Shown one piece after another: positions 7,285-17,184 of a stretch of 55,196 bases of DNA. A program made the position numbers and the translations under genes. Source of the stretch: UBA817 sp049889215 (GTDB lineage: Bacteria > Margulisbacteria > Marinamargulisbacteria > UBA817); contig JBMHDV010000006.1 in assembly GCA_049889215.1 (NCBI GenBank), positions 1 through 55,196 on the forward strand. Reading direction: 5' to 3'. A model generated the notes under the pieces. That model was given only the letters and a program-made list of their open reading frames with translations, ran no database searches and was not told where the DNA came from. Every line of letters starts with the position of its first letter. Positions within the stretch are counted from its first letter, which is position 1.

Positions 7285-8532
7285 TTAAATGGCTTCAATT
7301 CGATCCGTAATCGCTTGGTTGTCTTGTTCAACAAACTTCATTGATAAACCAATTTTTTGATCATGTTTTGTAATCTTAATAATTTTTACTTTAACAGAAT
7401 CGCCAACAGTTAAAACATCATCCAACGTTTTAATACGCTTGGTAGACACCTCTGAAATGTGAATCAATCCTTCAACATCATTCTCTAAAAGAATAAAAGC
7501 ACCAAAATCAATCACTCGAATAACTTTACCATTCACTATTGAGCCAATTTCATAATCAGTTTCAATCGTCTCCCATGGATCGGGCTTTAATTGTTTAATT
7601 CCCAATGATAAACGAACTTCCTCGTGATCAATGGCTAATACTTTCACCTGAACTTCATCACCAATGGCTAAAACATCTGAAGGATGAGAAATTCGACGCC
7701 ATGAAATTTCTGAAATATGAACTAAGCCTTCGGCACCACCAACATTAATGAATACACCAAAACGTTTAATTCCGCTTACTGTACCAGTTAAAACATCTCC
7801 AACATTGATCGTGTCAAAAAACTTGGTCACTTCTTCTTTTTGAATTAACAAGTTTTCAATGTTTCGAGAAGAGAACATAATCTTTTTACGACGCTTATCG
7901 ACTTGAATGATAATGGCTTTAACCACATCTTTCTCTTTAAACTCATCGCCCTCTTCTTTATGTAAAAATCCAGAAACCTCATCATAAATGACTGTATAAC
8001 CTTTATTGGTTACTTTTTTAATTTGAACTTCTACAACATCTTTGCGAGTCATAATATCAAATAAATCATCCCAAATAAGTTCTGCACGAGCTTTAGATTC
8101 AGATAATAATGAGTAACCTTCTTTGGTTTCCAAATGCTGAACCATGGCTTTTATTTCAAGACCTTCTTCCAGTGTTCCTGCAACAGCTTCTGAAATTTCA
8201 TTGGTTGGAATAAACCCATCAGACTTGTATGAAAAATCAACCAAAACACCCGATTTCTTTACTGTACGTATACGGGCATTAACAATATCACCCTCACTGT
8301 AATCATTTAAGTCTTGTGCCAAATGTTTTTCAAATTCATCTGCCAATGCATCATCTGAAGGTGATTCAGTTTGACGCTCAGTGGGAGAATCAATAACCTC
8401 ACTTTCAATTAAGTCTTGCTCAAAATCACTAACAGCACCAATTTTTGTTCCTGTGGTATCTTGAGGAGACTCAACATGTTGTGATGATGTTGTATCGACG
8501 GGATGGTCTGCTTCTAATTGCGTATCATTCAT
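7285..8532 (-). CDS. rpsA: 30S ribosomal protein S1, short form with four S1 domains
   Basis: The 415-residue protein has an acidic, low-complexity N-terminus (about 1-75) and four S1 RNA-binding repeats. They begin near EGDIVNARIRTVKKSG, KDVVEVQIKKVTNKG, GDVLTGTVSGIKRFGVFINV and GSIVNGKVIRVIDFGAFI. The last two are the best conserved. Four repeats rather than six is the form seen in many Terrabacteria. It should bind mRNA on the 30S subunit. An AGGAGG site precedes the ATG. Confidence 0.9.
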   Translation of the reverse strand: MNDTQLEADHPVDTTSSQHVESPQDTTGTKIGAVSDFEQDLIESEVIDSPTERQTESPSDDALADEFEKHLAQDLNDYSEGDIVNARIRTVKKSGVLVDFSYKSDGFIPTNEISEAVAGTLEEGLEIKAMVQHLETKEGYSLLSESKARAELIWDDLFDIMTRKDVVEVQIKKVTNKGYTVIYDEVSGFLHKEEGDEFKEKDVVKAIIIQVDKRRKKIMFSSRNIENLLIQKEEVTKFFDTINVGDVLTGTVSGIKRFGVFINVGGAEGLVHISEISWRRISHPSDVLAIGDEVQVKVLAIDHEEVRLSLGIKQLKPDPWETIETDYEIGSIVNGKVIRVIDFGAFILLENDVEGLIHISEVSTKRIKTLDDVLTVGDSVKVKIIKITKHDQKIGLSMKFVEQDNQAITDRIEAI

Positions 8533-8595
8533 CCGATTCCTCCTAAAAAATATTCAATATTTATATAATGAACTTATAAATATTGTTAGACAGAT

Positions 8596-8623
8596 ATTAT
8601 AAGAAAAGCGAATAAAAGTCCAT
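8596..8623 (-). promoter_or_regulatory. Probable rpsA promoter
   Basis: ATGGAC (8618-8623), a 16-nt spacer and a perfect TATAAT (8596-8601). The ~60-nt leader contains small AT-rich inverted repeats and the AGGAGG site. Confidence 0.45.
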
Positions 8624-8643
8624 TAAATGATGAGGTTATTTCA

Positions 8644-9234
8644 TTATTTTTGGCGCAAGGCTTGGTATTTTTTTAATATATCATCCACATAGTTTGTTAC
8701 GTGGTTTGGTAATGAATCATGTGTTTTTTTTGTTTTGTTTGGCCCTTGATAATACGACGCTAAAACAAGGCGTGTCTCATCATTCGAATCCTTCCACATC
8801 CCTTTTAAATTTTTTAAATAGCGAACAGTTCCCCGAATATTTTGCTTAATATCAAATGGATCTGAAATTTCTAATGATTTAAAATTAAAATCTTTAATTT
8901 GCCCCAAACCTTTGGCACCAGTCTTACTAACAGCACGCTTTTGAAACGACGATTCGCGTCCAATTAGTGCGGCAACGAGCATAGGATCAATATCTTCCTT
9001 TGCCGCATATTCATCTATCCAGTGAGCAATGTCCTCTGCTTCGTTTGAGTCCAACTTTGGATTGCTCTTTTTTATAAATTGAAACAATTGCTTTTTAGAT
9101 GAGCTAGATGGTTGAAATGTTGTTTTTTTAGTTACGTTAACTGGCGGTCGATATGGTTGAAGTGGCGGCGCATCCGAGGGCGGGGTTAAAAATAAAAACC
9201 AAACAAATGCAGAAACAAAAACAACCGTGGCCAT
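8644..9234 (-). CDS. Membrane-anchored lytic transglycosylase (SLT domain)
   Basis: Residues 1-20 form an uncleaved-looking signal anchor (VVFVSAFVWFLFL). A proline- and serine-rich linker follows, then a C-terminal lysozyme-like SLT domain. The catalytic glutamate is in LIGRESSFQKRAVS, followed by GAKGLGQIK, both family signatures. It should cleave peptidoglycan glycan strands to anhydromuropeptides outside the cytoplasmic membrane. It is the last gene after proS, with a 1-base gap. Confidence 0.88.
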   Translation of the reverse strand: MATVVFVSAFVWFLFLTPPSDAPPLQPYRPPVNVTKKTTFQPSSSSKKQLFQFIKKSNPKLDSNEAEDIAHWIDEYAAKEDIDPMLVAALIGRESSFQKRAVSKTGAKGLGQIKDFNFKSLEISDPFDIKQNIRGTVRYLKNLKGMWKDSNDETRLVLASYYQGPNKTKKTHDSLPNHVTNYVDDILKKYQALRQK

Positions 9235-9235
9235 A

Positions 9236-10927
9236 CTACAAATGTGGCTCGAGTTGAGACAGGTTATTTAAAGGAATCTCAACAACCTCACCTGTTTTAC
9301 GAGACTTAAGTTCAAATGCCCCCGCATCCATCACCTTTCGACCAATGACGATCTGGTAGGGAAATCCTATCAAGTCAGCATCTTTAAACTTTTTACCTGG
9401 AGACTCTTTTCGATCATCAACAATCACATCATTGCCAAAACCTTCGATTAGACTGACCAATTTATCAACCAATGAATTCATCTCATCATCTTGCGGACAT
9501 AAATGAACTATAACCACATGAAACGGCGCCAGTGCAGCTGGCCAAATAATACCATTTTCGTCATGAGACTGCTCAATTGCAGCCGCAATGGTTCGACCGA
9601 CACCAATGCCATAGCATCCCATCTCAAATGGTTGCCGCTTACCATTCGCATCATTAAATTCCGCTGACATTGCAACTGAATATTTTTGCCCTAATTTAAA
9701 TACATGACCAACTTCAATACCACGTTTTGAAATTAAAGATTGCGCTGGATCATTTGGGCAAGGGTCACCAGCCATTGCATTTTTAATATCCGCCCATTCA
9801 AACGATTGAATATCTCTATCGGGCGCAACATGCAATAAATGCTCGTCAATTTTATTTGCACCACAACAATAGTCCGAATGCTGCTTAAGACTTAAATCCA
9901 AGACGATCCGAATAGTTGATACACCAACTGGGCCAATAAAACCTGGCTCGCATTTTAGATATTGAACTATTTCTTCGTTAGTCGCATAAGAAAAAGAACC
10001 AATTAAACGAGATACTTTGGCTTCGTTTAAGGTGCGATCACCAGAAACACATAACATTACTGGCTCTCCATCAACCATCACAAGTAAACTCTTCATGCAC
10101 TGAGATGGTGGAAGACTTAAAAACTGAGCAACCTCTTCAATTGATTTTTTAGATGGCGTATGAACAGGTTCAATCTCATTTTCTGGTGCAGGAGATTCAA
10201 ATTCATCAATACAATCACACGCCTCGACATTGGCCGCAAAACCACTATCAGCACTAACAAGCACTTCATCTTCGCCAGAATCTGCAACGACTAAAAATTC
10301 AGCCGAAACATCCCCGCCAATACTACCTGAATCTGCCGCCGCTTCAATAAAGTCCAAACCACAACGTTTAAATATTGCTGAGTATGCACGACGTGACGCC
10401 TGATAGGTGTCATCCAACGACAAAGGGGTATCATGAAACGAATAGGCATCTTTCATCAAAAACTCCCGCCCTCTCATTAAACCAAAACGTGGACGGATTT
10501 CATCGCGAAACTTCGACTGAATTTGATACAACATCACAGGCAATTGCTTGTATGATGTTACGTAGGATGCAACCAAATCAGTAATTACCTCTTCATGAGT
10601 CGGACCAAAACAAAAGGGCCGTCCCTGACGATCTTCAAAACGAAGTAATTCTTTACCATACTGATCCCAACGACCAGACGTCTGCCACAACTCTGCAGGA
10701 ATGGATGCTGGCAACGTACATTCAACCCCACCAATAGCCGCCATTTCCTCACGAATAATGGTATTCATCTTATTAAACACACGTTGACCAAGCGGCAAAA
10801 CAGAATAGATGCCAGCCGCTACTTTTTTTATCATTCCTGCGCGAACCATCAGTTGATGAGACACCACCTCAGCATCACGAGGAGACTCCTTTAGTGTATG
10901 AATAAATGCACTATGATACGTGTTCAT
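9236..10927 (-). CDS. proS: Prolyl-tRNA synthetase, bacterial type
   Basis: The class II motifs are clear: the LPLGQRVFNKM region, the motif-2 segment RFGLMRGREFLMKDAYSFH, and motif 3 in GCYGIGVGRTIAAAIEQ. An inserted editing (YbaK-like) domain occupies about residues 230-390, and the anticodon-binding domain ends the protein (VVIVHLCPQD... DDRKESPGKKFKDADLIG). The 563 residues match the bacterial ProS with the insertion. It charges tRNA-Pro. The start overlaps the carB end by 17 nt. Confidence 0.95.
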   Translation of the reverse strand: MNTYHSAFIHTLKESPRDAEVVSHQLMVRAGMIKKVAAGIYSVLPLGQRVFNKMNTIIREEMAAIGGVECTLPASIPAELWQTSGRWDQYGKELLRFEDRQGRPFCFGPTHEEVITDLVASYVTSYKQLPVMLYQIQSKFRDEIRPRFGLMRGREFLMKDAYSFHDTPLSLDDTYQASRRAYSAIFKRCGLDFIEAAADSGSIGGDVSAEFLVVADSGEDEVLVSADSGFAANVEACDCIDEFESPAPENEIEPVHTPSKKSIEEVAQFLSLPPSQCMKSLLVMVDGEPVMLCVSGDRTLNEAKVSRLIGSFSYATNEEIVQYLKCEPGFIGPVGVSTIRIVLDLSLKQHSDYCCGANKIDEHLLHVAPDRDIQSFEWADIKNAMAGDPCPNDPAQSLISKRGIEVGHVFKLGQKYSVAMSAEFNDANGKRQPFEMGCYGIGVGRTIAAAIEQSHDENGIIWPAALAPFHVVIVHLCPQDDEMNSLVDKLVSLIEGFGNDVIVDDRKESPGKKFKDADLIGFPYQIVIGRKVMDAGAFELKSRKTGEVVEIPLNNLSQLEPHL

Positions 10928-13900
10928 AGTAGTCTTGTAACGATGCTACTTTTAAATCAGAATTCACCACTTCCGTCATGGCTTCAATCGTTGATTTTGC
11001 ACCAGCAATCGTTGTAATAACAGGAACGTTTAACTTATATGATTCTTGACGAATAATTTTATCGTCAAACCGTGACTCACCAGATGATGGCGTATTAATC
11101 ACCATTTGAATTTCATTATTTTTTAGTGCATCTAAAATATTAGGACGACCTTCGTTTACTTTATAAACGGTTGTGGCATCTACACCATTATCGTTAAAAA
11201 ACTGTGCAGTACCTTTGGTTGCCATTATTGAAAATCCCATATCTAAAATTAATTGAGCTACAGGTAAGATTTTTGGCTTATCTGTATCTTTAACACTAAT
11301 ATAGATAACTCCCGACTTTGGAATAACTTGACCCGCAGCCATTTGAGACTTTAAATAAGCAGCACCAACGGTTTTATCGATGCCCATAACCTCACCCGTT
11401 GATCGCATTTCTGGGCCCAATAAGGTATCAACACCTGGGAACCGCTTAAACGGAAAGACTGACTCTTTGACGGATACATGCGTTGGAACAACTTCTTGTA
11501 TATTGAGTGACTCAATGGAATAGCCCAACATGACTTTTGTTGCCATATTCGCCCAAGGAATACCTGTCGCCTTCGACACAAATGGAACCGTACGAGATGC
11601 ACGTGGATTCACCTCTAACACATATAAAACATTATTTTGAATCGCATATTGAATATTTAATAAACCAATAACATTCAACTTTTTCGCAATTTTATAGGTG
11701 GCTTCTTTAATTTCCTTGACCATATCTGATGTTAGTGAAAACGCTGGCAATACTGAAGCGGAGTCACCTGAATGAATGCCAGCTTCCTCGATATGTTGCA
11801 TAATACCGGCCACCAAACACGACGAACCATCAGACAATGCATCAACATCAATTTCAATTGCATCATCCAAGAACTTATCGATTAATAGTGCACGATCATC
11901 ATACCCTTTTAAGGAGTCAGCAATGTATTCGGAAAGTTCTTGATCAGAATAAACAATTTTCATTGCAGCGCCACCCAATACATAGGATGGACGAACCAAT
12001 ACTGGGTAACCAATACGATTCGCAATAGAATGGGCATCATCTAACGAATGAACAATCCCATTATCGGGTTGCTTTAAATCCAGATCAGAAATCAACTGTT
12101 GAAATCGATCACGATCCTCGGCGGTATCAATGCTATCTTGACTGGTTCCTAAAATCTTAACGCCTCGAGCTTCCAACGCTTTAGCTAAGTTTAACGGGGT
12201 TTGCCCACCAAACTGAACAATAACACCTTCGGGTTTCTCACGGTGATAAATGTGGCACACATCCTCGACGGTCAACGGCTCGAAATATAAACGATCAGAG
12301 GTATCAAAGTCTGTCGATACCGTCTCTGGATTTGAGTTAACCATAATACTCTCGTACCCATGTTCACGAATGGCCATTGATGCATGAACACAACAATAGT
12401 CAAATTCAATGCCTTGCCCAATCCGATTTGGTCCACCACCTAAAATCATTACCTTTTTATTATCAGAATTTCGAACTTCATCATACGTTTCGTAACTTGA
12501 GTAATAATAGGGTGTTTTTGCTTCAAACTCTCCCGCGCAAGTATCAACAATTTTATACGTTGGCATAATGTCATTTGCTAAACGAAACTCGTAAATATCA
12601 TCCTCTGTTTTACCAAGACCTTGTGCAATTTGAATGTCAGAGTACCCCAACGTTTTCGCACGATAAATGGAATCTTTGGTGAATTCAAATGTGGTACTTT
12701 CATGAACCATATCAAACAGTTGTTGTAAGAACCATGGATCAATTTTTGACAAATCATGCATCTTTTCAACTGAAAACCCTCGTTGAATGGCCACAGGCAA
12801 TGCAAATAAACGATCCGGCGTTGGTGTTACCAATAATTTTTCTAAGTCTGCATCACTAAGGGACATATCATCCTGTCCATCTTGACCAAATCCAAAACGT
12901 TTGATTTCTAATGAACGACAGGCCTTTTGAAAAGACTCTTTGAAGGTACGGCCAATGGCCATTACCTCACCCACAGACTTCATCGAAACACCTAAATGAG
13001 GTTTTGATGCTGGGAACTTATCAAAATTAAAGCGAGGAATTTTAACAACCACATAATCAAGCGTTGGTTCAAACGATGCAGGAGTGGTTGTTGTAATGTC
13101 GTTTTTCAATTCATCCAATGTATATCCAACCGCTAACTTTGCTGCTAATTTTGCAATTGGAAATCCAGTTGCTTTTGACGCTAACGCAGAACTTCTGGAA
13201 ACTCTTGGATTCATTTCGATAACAATCACATCACCATTTTCGGGATTGACTGAAAATTGAATGTTTGAACCACCGGTTTCAACACCAATCTCTCGAATAA
13301 TTTTCTTGGCTTGATTTCGCAAGTCTTGATACTGAGCATCCGTTAATGTTTGCGCAGGGGCAACTGTAATTGAGTCCCCAGTATGAACACCCATTGGGTC
13401 AAAGTTTTCAATGGCACAGACAATAACAACGTTATCATTTTTATCCCGCATTACTTCCAATTCATACTCTTTCCAACCTAAAATGGACTTTTCAATTAAT
13501 ACCTCAGAAATCAAACTATTATCGATTCCCGCCTTACTGATTTGTTCAACTTCCTCAACATTATACGCAATACCACCACCGGTACCACCAAGGGTAAATG
13601 CAGGTCGAATAACACAAGGAAACCCAATCTCTTTAGCAATTTCAACAGATTTCTCAATTGTATTTGCAGATTTTGATTCCGGAACATTACAACCGATCTT
13701 TTCCATCGCTGCTTTAAATTTGTCTCGATCCTCAGCTTTGTCAATAATTTCTTCTGTAGCACCAATCAGCTCAACATTATACTTTTCTAAGATTCCTTGT
13801 TTGGATGCTTCCATGGCTAAATTCAAGCCTGTTTGACCACCCAATGTTGGCAATATGGCGCATGGTTTTTCTTTTTGTATAACTTTCTCAAGCATCTCAA

Positions 13901-14111
13901 CCGTAAGCGGTTCAACATAGGTTGCATCAGCTGTTGCTGGGTCAGTCATAATTGTTGCTGGATTTGAGTTTATTAAAACAACTCGATACCCATCTTCACG
14001 AAGCGCTTTACACGCTTGGGTACCAGAATAATCAAACTCGCAAGCCTGACCAATAATAATGGGCCCTGACCCAATCAATAAAATAGTTTTAATATCGTTA
14101 CGACGTCCCAT
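10911..14111 (-). CDS. carB: Carbamoyl-phosphate synthase large subunit
   Basis: The large subunit uses two ATP, bicarbonate and ammonia (tunnelled from CarA) to make carbamoyl phosphate for arginine and pyrimidines. Both ATP-grasp halves are present, with ILLIGSGPIIIGQACEFDYS at the start and VMILGGGPNRIGQGIEFDYC at mid-protein. The C-terminal MGS-like allosteric domain is also present. The frame can be extended to a TTG at 14141, but MGRRNDIK at 14111 matches the family N-terminus; a ribosome-binding site for the TTG makes the longer form possible. Either start overlaps purF. Confidence 0.95.
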   Translation of the reverse strand: MGRRNDIKTILLIGSGPIIIGQACEFDYSGTQACKALREDGYRVVLINSNPATIMTDPATADATYVEPLTVEMLEKVIQKEKPCAILPTLGGQTGLNLAMEASKQGILEKYNVELIGATEEIIDKAEDRDKFKAAMEKIGCNVPESKSANTIEKSVEIAKEIGFPCVIRPAFTLGGTGGGIAYNVEEVEQISKAGIDNSLISEVLIEKSILGWKEYELEVMRDKNDNVVIVCAIENFDPMGVHTGDSITVAPAQTLTDAQYQDLRNQAKKIIREIGVETGGSNIQFSVNPENGDVIVIEMNPRVSRSSALASKATGFPIAKLAAKLAVGYTLDELKNDITTTTPASFEPTLDYVVVKIPRFNFDKFPASKPHLGVSMKSVGEVMAIGRTFKESFQKACRSLEIKRFGFGQDGQDDMSLSDADLEKLLVTPTPDRLFALPVAIQRGFSVEKMHDLSKIDPWFLQQLFDMVHESTTFEFTKDSIYRAKTLGYSDIQIAQGLGKTEDDIYEFRLANDIMPTYKIVDTCAGEFEAKTPYYYSSYETYDEVRNSDNKKVMILGGGPNRIGQGIEFDYCCVHASMAIREHGYESIMVNSNPETVSTDFDTSDRLYFEPLTVEDVCHIYHREKPEGVIVQFGGQTPLNLAKALEARGVKILGTSQDSIDTAEDRDRFQQLISDLDLKQPDNGIVHSLDDAHSIANRIGYPVLVRPSYVLGGAAMKIVYSDQELSEYIADSLKGYDDRALLIDKFLDDAIEIDVDALSDGSSCLVAGIMQHIEEAGIHSGDSASVLPAFSLTSDMVKEIKEATYKIAKKLNVIGLLNIQYAIQNNVLYVLEVNPRASRTVPFVSKATGIPWANMATKVMLGYSIESLNIQEVVPTHVSVKESVFPFKRFPGVDTLLGPEMRSTGEVMGIDKTVGAAYLKSQMAAGQVIPKSGVIYISVKDTDKPKILPVAQLILDMGFSIMATKGTAQFFNDNGVDATTVYKVNEGRPNILDALKNNEIQMVINTPSSGESRFDDKIIRQESYKLNVPVITTIAGAKSTIEAMTEVVNSDLKVASLQDYYEHVS

Positions 14112-15525
14112 AAAGCTGTATGCGTTCCTTTCGTGATTCAAAAATTTTCTTTCCTTTATTGGTGACCTTCACAGGGTACTTACCATCAAAACAAGCCGTG
14201 CAATAACGATCTTGCAACTCATCTTGAACAGCTACCAATAGGTTTTTTCGACTTAAAAATTCCAAACTGTCAGCACCAATGTACTCACAAATTTCCTCAA
14301 TTGATTTATTTGCAGCAATTAGCTGATCCTTACTTGGCGTGTCGATGCCATAAAAGCAAGATGCTTTCACTGGTGGTGATGAAATTCTCAAATGAATTTC
14401 TTTCGCCCCTGCTCGACGTAATGCTGACACACGTTCTTTTGACGTAGTACCACGAACAAGCGAGTCATCAACAACAACCAATCGCTTACCATCGATGACG
14501 GTTTTCACAGGGTTCAATTTCAACTTCACTCCCAAACTTCTTATTTTTTGCTTGGGCTGAATAAACGTACGACCAACGTAGTGGTTTCGGGTAATTCCAA
14601 TTTCGAAAGGTAACCCAGATTCCTCTGCATAACCAAGTGCTGCGCTATTGCCTGAATCAGGAATACCAATCACCATATCTGCATCAACAGGGGCTTGCTT
14701 GGCCAACTGACGCCCCATCTCTTTACGCGCTTGATAGACATTTAACCCAAACAAATCTGAGTCAGGTCGAGCAAAATAAACATGTTCAAAAATACACTGA
14801 GAAATCTTTTCAAGCGGTTTCGCAAAACGATACGACTGCACACCTTCTTCGTCAATCAAAACGATCTCACCAGGTTCAATATCACGAACATAAGTTGCAT
14901 TTAATAAATCCAATGCACAGGTTTCAGACGATACAATATACCCGCCCTTTCCAAGTTGTGCCAAAACCAACGGACGAAACCCATTTGGATCACGCGCTGC
15001 CATTAAAAACCCATCGCCCATCGCAACCACAGAAAACGCCCCCTCCAACTGTTGAAGGGTATCTATCATGGCATCCAATGGATGCTTTTTCTTTGATTTT
15101 GCAAATAAATGAAGTAAAACCTCAGAATCAACGGTTGATTGAAATAGTGCGCCAACCTTTTTAAGCTCATTATACAAACGGTATGCATTTGTAATATTTC
15201 CATTATGTGCAATGGCTATTTTTCCCTTGAGTGTTTTGGAATACATCGGTTGAATATTGGCTTTATCACCACTTCCAGTTGTTGAATATCGGACATGGCC
15301 AATCCCTGTATTCCCACGTAAATATGCTAAACGATCTTTATTAAAAACATCCGCAACAAGACCAGCGTCTTTTACTACAAAAAACTGAGATTTATCACAA
15401 GTGACAATACCGGCACCTTCTTGCCCACGGTGTTGCAACGCATACAAGCCGTAAAAGCAAATATTAGATACATGAGGAATATTGTAAGCTCCAAAAACAC
15501 CACATTCATGCTTTAGATCATGCAT
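14098..15525 (-). CDS. purF: Amidophosphoribosyltransferase
   Basis: PurF makes phosphoribosylamine from PRPP and glutamine, the first committed purine step. Cys8 in MHDLKHECGVFG is the glutaminase nucleophile after removal of a 7-residue propeptide. The PRPP motif is VVVDDSLVRGTT. Cysteines late in the protein (CTACFDGKYPV) resemble the Fe-S ligands of the Bacillus-type enzyme. It sits between carA and carB and overlaps both, which is unusual. Confidence 0.95.
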   Translation of the reverse strand: MHDLKHECGVFGAYNIPHVSNICFYGLYALQHRGQEGAGIVTCDKSQFFVVKDAGLVADVFNKDRLAYLRGNTGIGHVRYSTTGSGDKANIQPMYSKTLKGKIAIAHNGNITNAYRLYNELKKVGALFQSTVDSEVLLHLFAKSKKKHPLDAMIDTLQQLEGAFSVVAMGDGFLMAARDPNGFRPLVLAQLGKGGYIVSSETCALDLLNATYVRDIEPGEIVLIDEEGVQSYRFAKPLEKISQCIFEHVYFARPDSDLFGLNVYQARKEMGRQLAKQAPVDADMVIGIPDSGNSAALGYAEESGLPFEIGITRNHYVGRTFIQPKQKIRSLGVKLKLNPVKTVIDGKRLVVVDDSLVRGTTSKERVSALRRAGAKEIHLRISSPPVKASCFYGIDTPSKDQLIAANKSIEEICEYIGADSLEFLSRKNLLVAVQDELQDRYCTACFDGKYPVKVTNKGKKIFESRKERIQLYGTS

Positions 15526-16621
15526 GAACGCGCGAGGCCTCCATCATTTGAACAAACTCATCAAATAAGTAGTCAGAGTCACAAGGGCCAGGCGCCGCTT
15601 CAGGATGATATTGAACTGAAAATAATGGGTATTTATTGTGTTTAAATCCTTCATTAGTGCCATCATACAAATTAACATGGGTTACGGTGACTTCATCACC
15701 CAACGAATCAACATCAACACAAAACCCATGGTTTTGCGAAGTAATTTCAACTTTACCTGTTTCAAGATTTTTAACCGGATGATTAATGCCATGATGTCCA
15801 AATTTTAATTTATATGTTTTTGCACCCAATGCATGTGCAATCAATTGATGCCCCAAACAAATACCAAAGATAGGTAACTTACCTAATTGAGACTGAATTA
15901 AATCAACAGCGGCTTGAACTGGTTCAGGATCACCAGGGCCATTTGAAATAAATAGACCATGATAATGGCCATCTTCTAGTGCTGCTTTTGCAGATTCTAT
16001 CGGCAAAACAACGCATTCACAACCACGCTTTTCTAGATGACGTAAAATATTGTATTTAACACCACAATCCAAAACAGCTAATTTAAATGGTTTATCGTTA
16101 TCGGACGATTCCCAAGAATAGGATTCTTTTGTTGTCACATCTTTGGCAAGATTTAATCCTGCCATTGTCGGTTGCTGCAAAACTTTCGCAACAAGTGTTT
16201 TTGTATCCGTTGTTAAATCATTGGTAATCATAACTCGCTGAGCACCATGATCGCGAACATGCAATGTAATTGCTCGCGTATCCAATCGCTCAACCCCTAC
16301 CTTCTGGTGATCTTGCAAATATGCTTTTAATGATTTTACGCTTTGCCAATTGCTTGGATGATCAACATATTCTTTGCATAGTAACGCATTTAAAAAAATC
16401 TGTTTTGACTCAACATCTTGGTCATTAATGCCATAATTACCAATCATCGGATAGGTCATAACAACACATTGGTTAGAATACGATGGATCAGTTAAAACCT
16501 CTTGATAACCAGACATTGCTGTATTAAATACAATTTCACCAAATACTATTGTAGGTTCGGTAAAAAATTTACCAAAAAACTCAGTACCATCTTCAAAAAG
16601 GAGCCGTGCATCCAATGTCAT
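15518..16621 (-). CDS. carA: Carbamoyl-phosphate synthase small subunit
   Basis: This 367-residue glutamine amidotransferase supplies ammonia to CarB. The N-terminal half has the CarA-specific fold (LLFEDGTEFFGKFF, FNTAMSGYQEVLTDPSY). The class I amidotransferase half has the nucleophile in GICLGHQLIAHALG and the His-Glu pair in QYHPEA. It leads the carA-purF-carB-proS-slt unit. No Shine-Dalgarno sequence is seen. A TTTAAT hexamer lies 6 nt before the ATG, but its -35 match is weak. Confidence 0.95.
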   Translation of the reverse strand: MTLDARLLFEDGTEFFGKFFTEPTIVFGEIVFNTAMSGYQEVLTDPSYSNQCVVMTYPMIGNYGINDQDVESKQIFLNALLCKEYVDHPSNWQSVKSLKAYLQDHQKVGVERLDTRAITLHVRDHGAQRVMITNDLTTDTKTLVAKVLQQPTMAGLNLAKDVTTKESYSWESSDNDKPFKLAVLDCGVKYNILRHLEKRGCECVVLPIESAKAALEDGHYHGLFISNGPGDPEPVQAAVDLIQSQLGKLPIFGICLGHQLIAHALGAKTYKLKFGHHGINHPVKNLETGKVEITSQNHGFCVDVDSLGDEVTVTHVNLYDGTNEGFKHNKYPLFSVQYHPEAAPGPCDSDYLFDEFVQMMEASRVHA

Positions 16622-16712
16622 ACTGAGATTAAATGATATCAGAGCAATTTAATAATAGGAAGTAAATAATTAAAATAATTTAAGAAATGAAAAAACAGCC
16701 ATCAATTAGCAA

Positions 16713-17084
16713 TCAAATAACCGCCATTTTTCCCTTACCTAAAACTTTACCATTGGTAATTAACACATAAAAATAGACACCATTCGACAACCCAAATCCA
16801 TTAAAATCATGTTGGGAAATTACCACCTGGTTTCGATTTGAGTTACCACCATTAGAACCTGCTGAAAATGATCGATTTAAGATCATTTGACCTCGAACAT
16901 CATACATCACCAATTGAACGTCTGCCGCATGAGTTAAATTATAAACCAAAGTTGTACCTTGAGAGAATTTAAATGGATTGGGAGCATTTAAAACCCGCCC
17001 TTTAATTTCAACACTTGCCTGAACGCCTGTAATCATGAGTTGCATCGCCATAAAAATTATTAATTTGATTAGACCTTGTTTCAT
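16713..17084 (-). CDS. Small secreted protein consisting of a T9SS type A / FlgD-like sorting domain
   Basis: A signal peptide ending near VQA is followed by about 100 residues with the look of a T9SS type A C-terminal domain or FlgD-like Ig fold. The pattern runs LNAPNPFKFSQGTTLVYNL, VQLVMYDVRGQMI, a Gly/Asn-rich turn, LSNGVYFYVLITNGK and a final KMAVI. Such domains normally sit at the end of large exported proteins; here the domain is almost the entire gene. The frame begins at 17093, but the AAAGGGG site fits the third ATG (17084) best. It is divergent from tatC. Confidence 0.65.
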   Translation of the reverse strand: MKQGLIKLIIFMAMQLMITGVQASVEIKGRVLNAPNPFKFSQGTTLVYNLTHAADVQLVMYDVRGQMILNRSFSAGSNGGNSNRNQVVISQHDFNGFGLSNGVYFYVLITNGKVLGKGKMAVI

Positions 17085-17149
17085 TGTCATCATCCCCTTT
17101 CAATACATATCGTCATATGAAACTGAAAGATTTCATCAAATTTTGAGTA

Positions 17150-17178
17150 TTGACCATTTTTTCAAACCTACCTACGCT
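17150..17178 (+). promoter_or_regulatory. tatC promoter, predicted leaderless
   Basis: TTGACC (17150-17155), 17 nt, TACGCT (17173-17178), then 6 nt to the tatC ATG. No ribosome-binding site is present. Confidence 0.6.
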
Positions 17179-17184
17179 GAATGT

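Noticed and set aside
13411..13836. 141-residue plus-strand frame
   Set aside because: It is antisense to an intact ATP-grasp region of carB.
14637..15164. 175-residue plus-strand frame
   Set aside because: It is fully antisense to purF, which has complete catalytic motifs.
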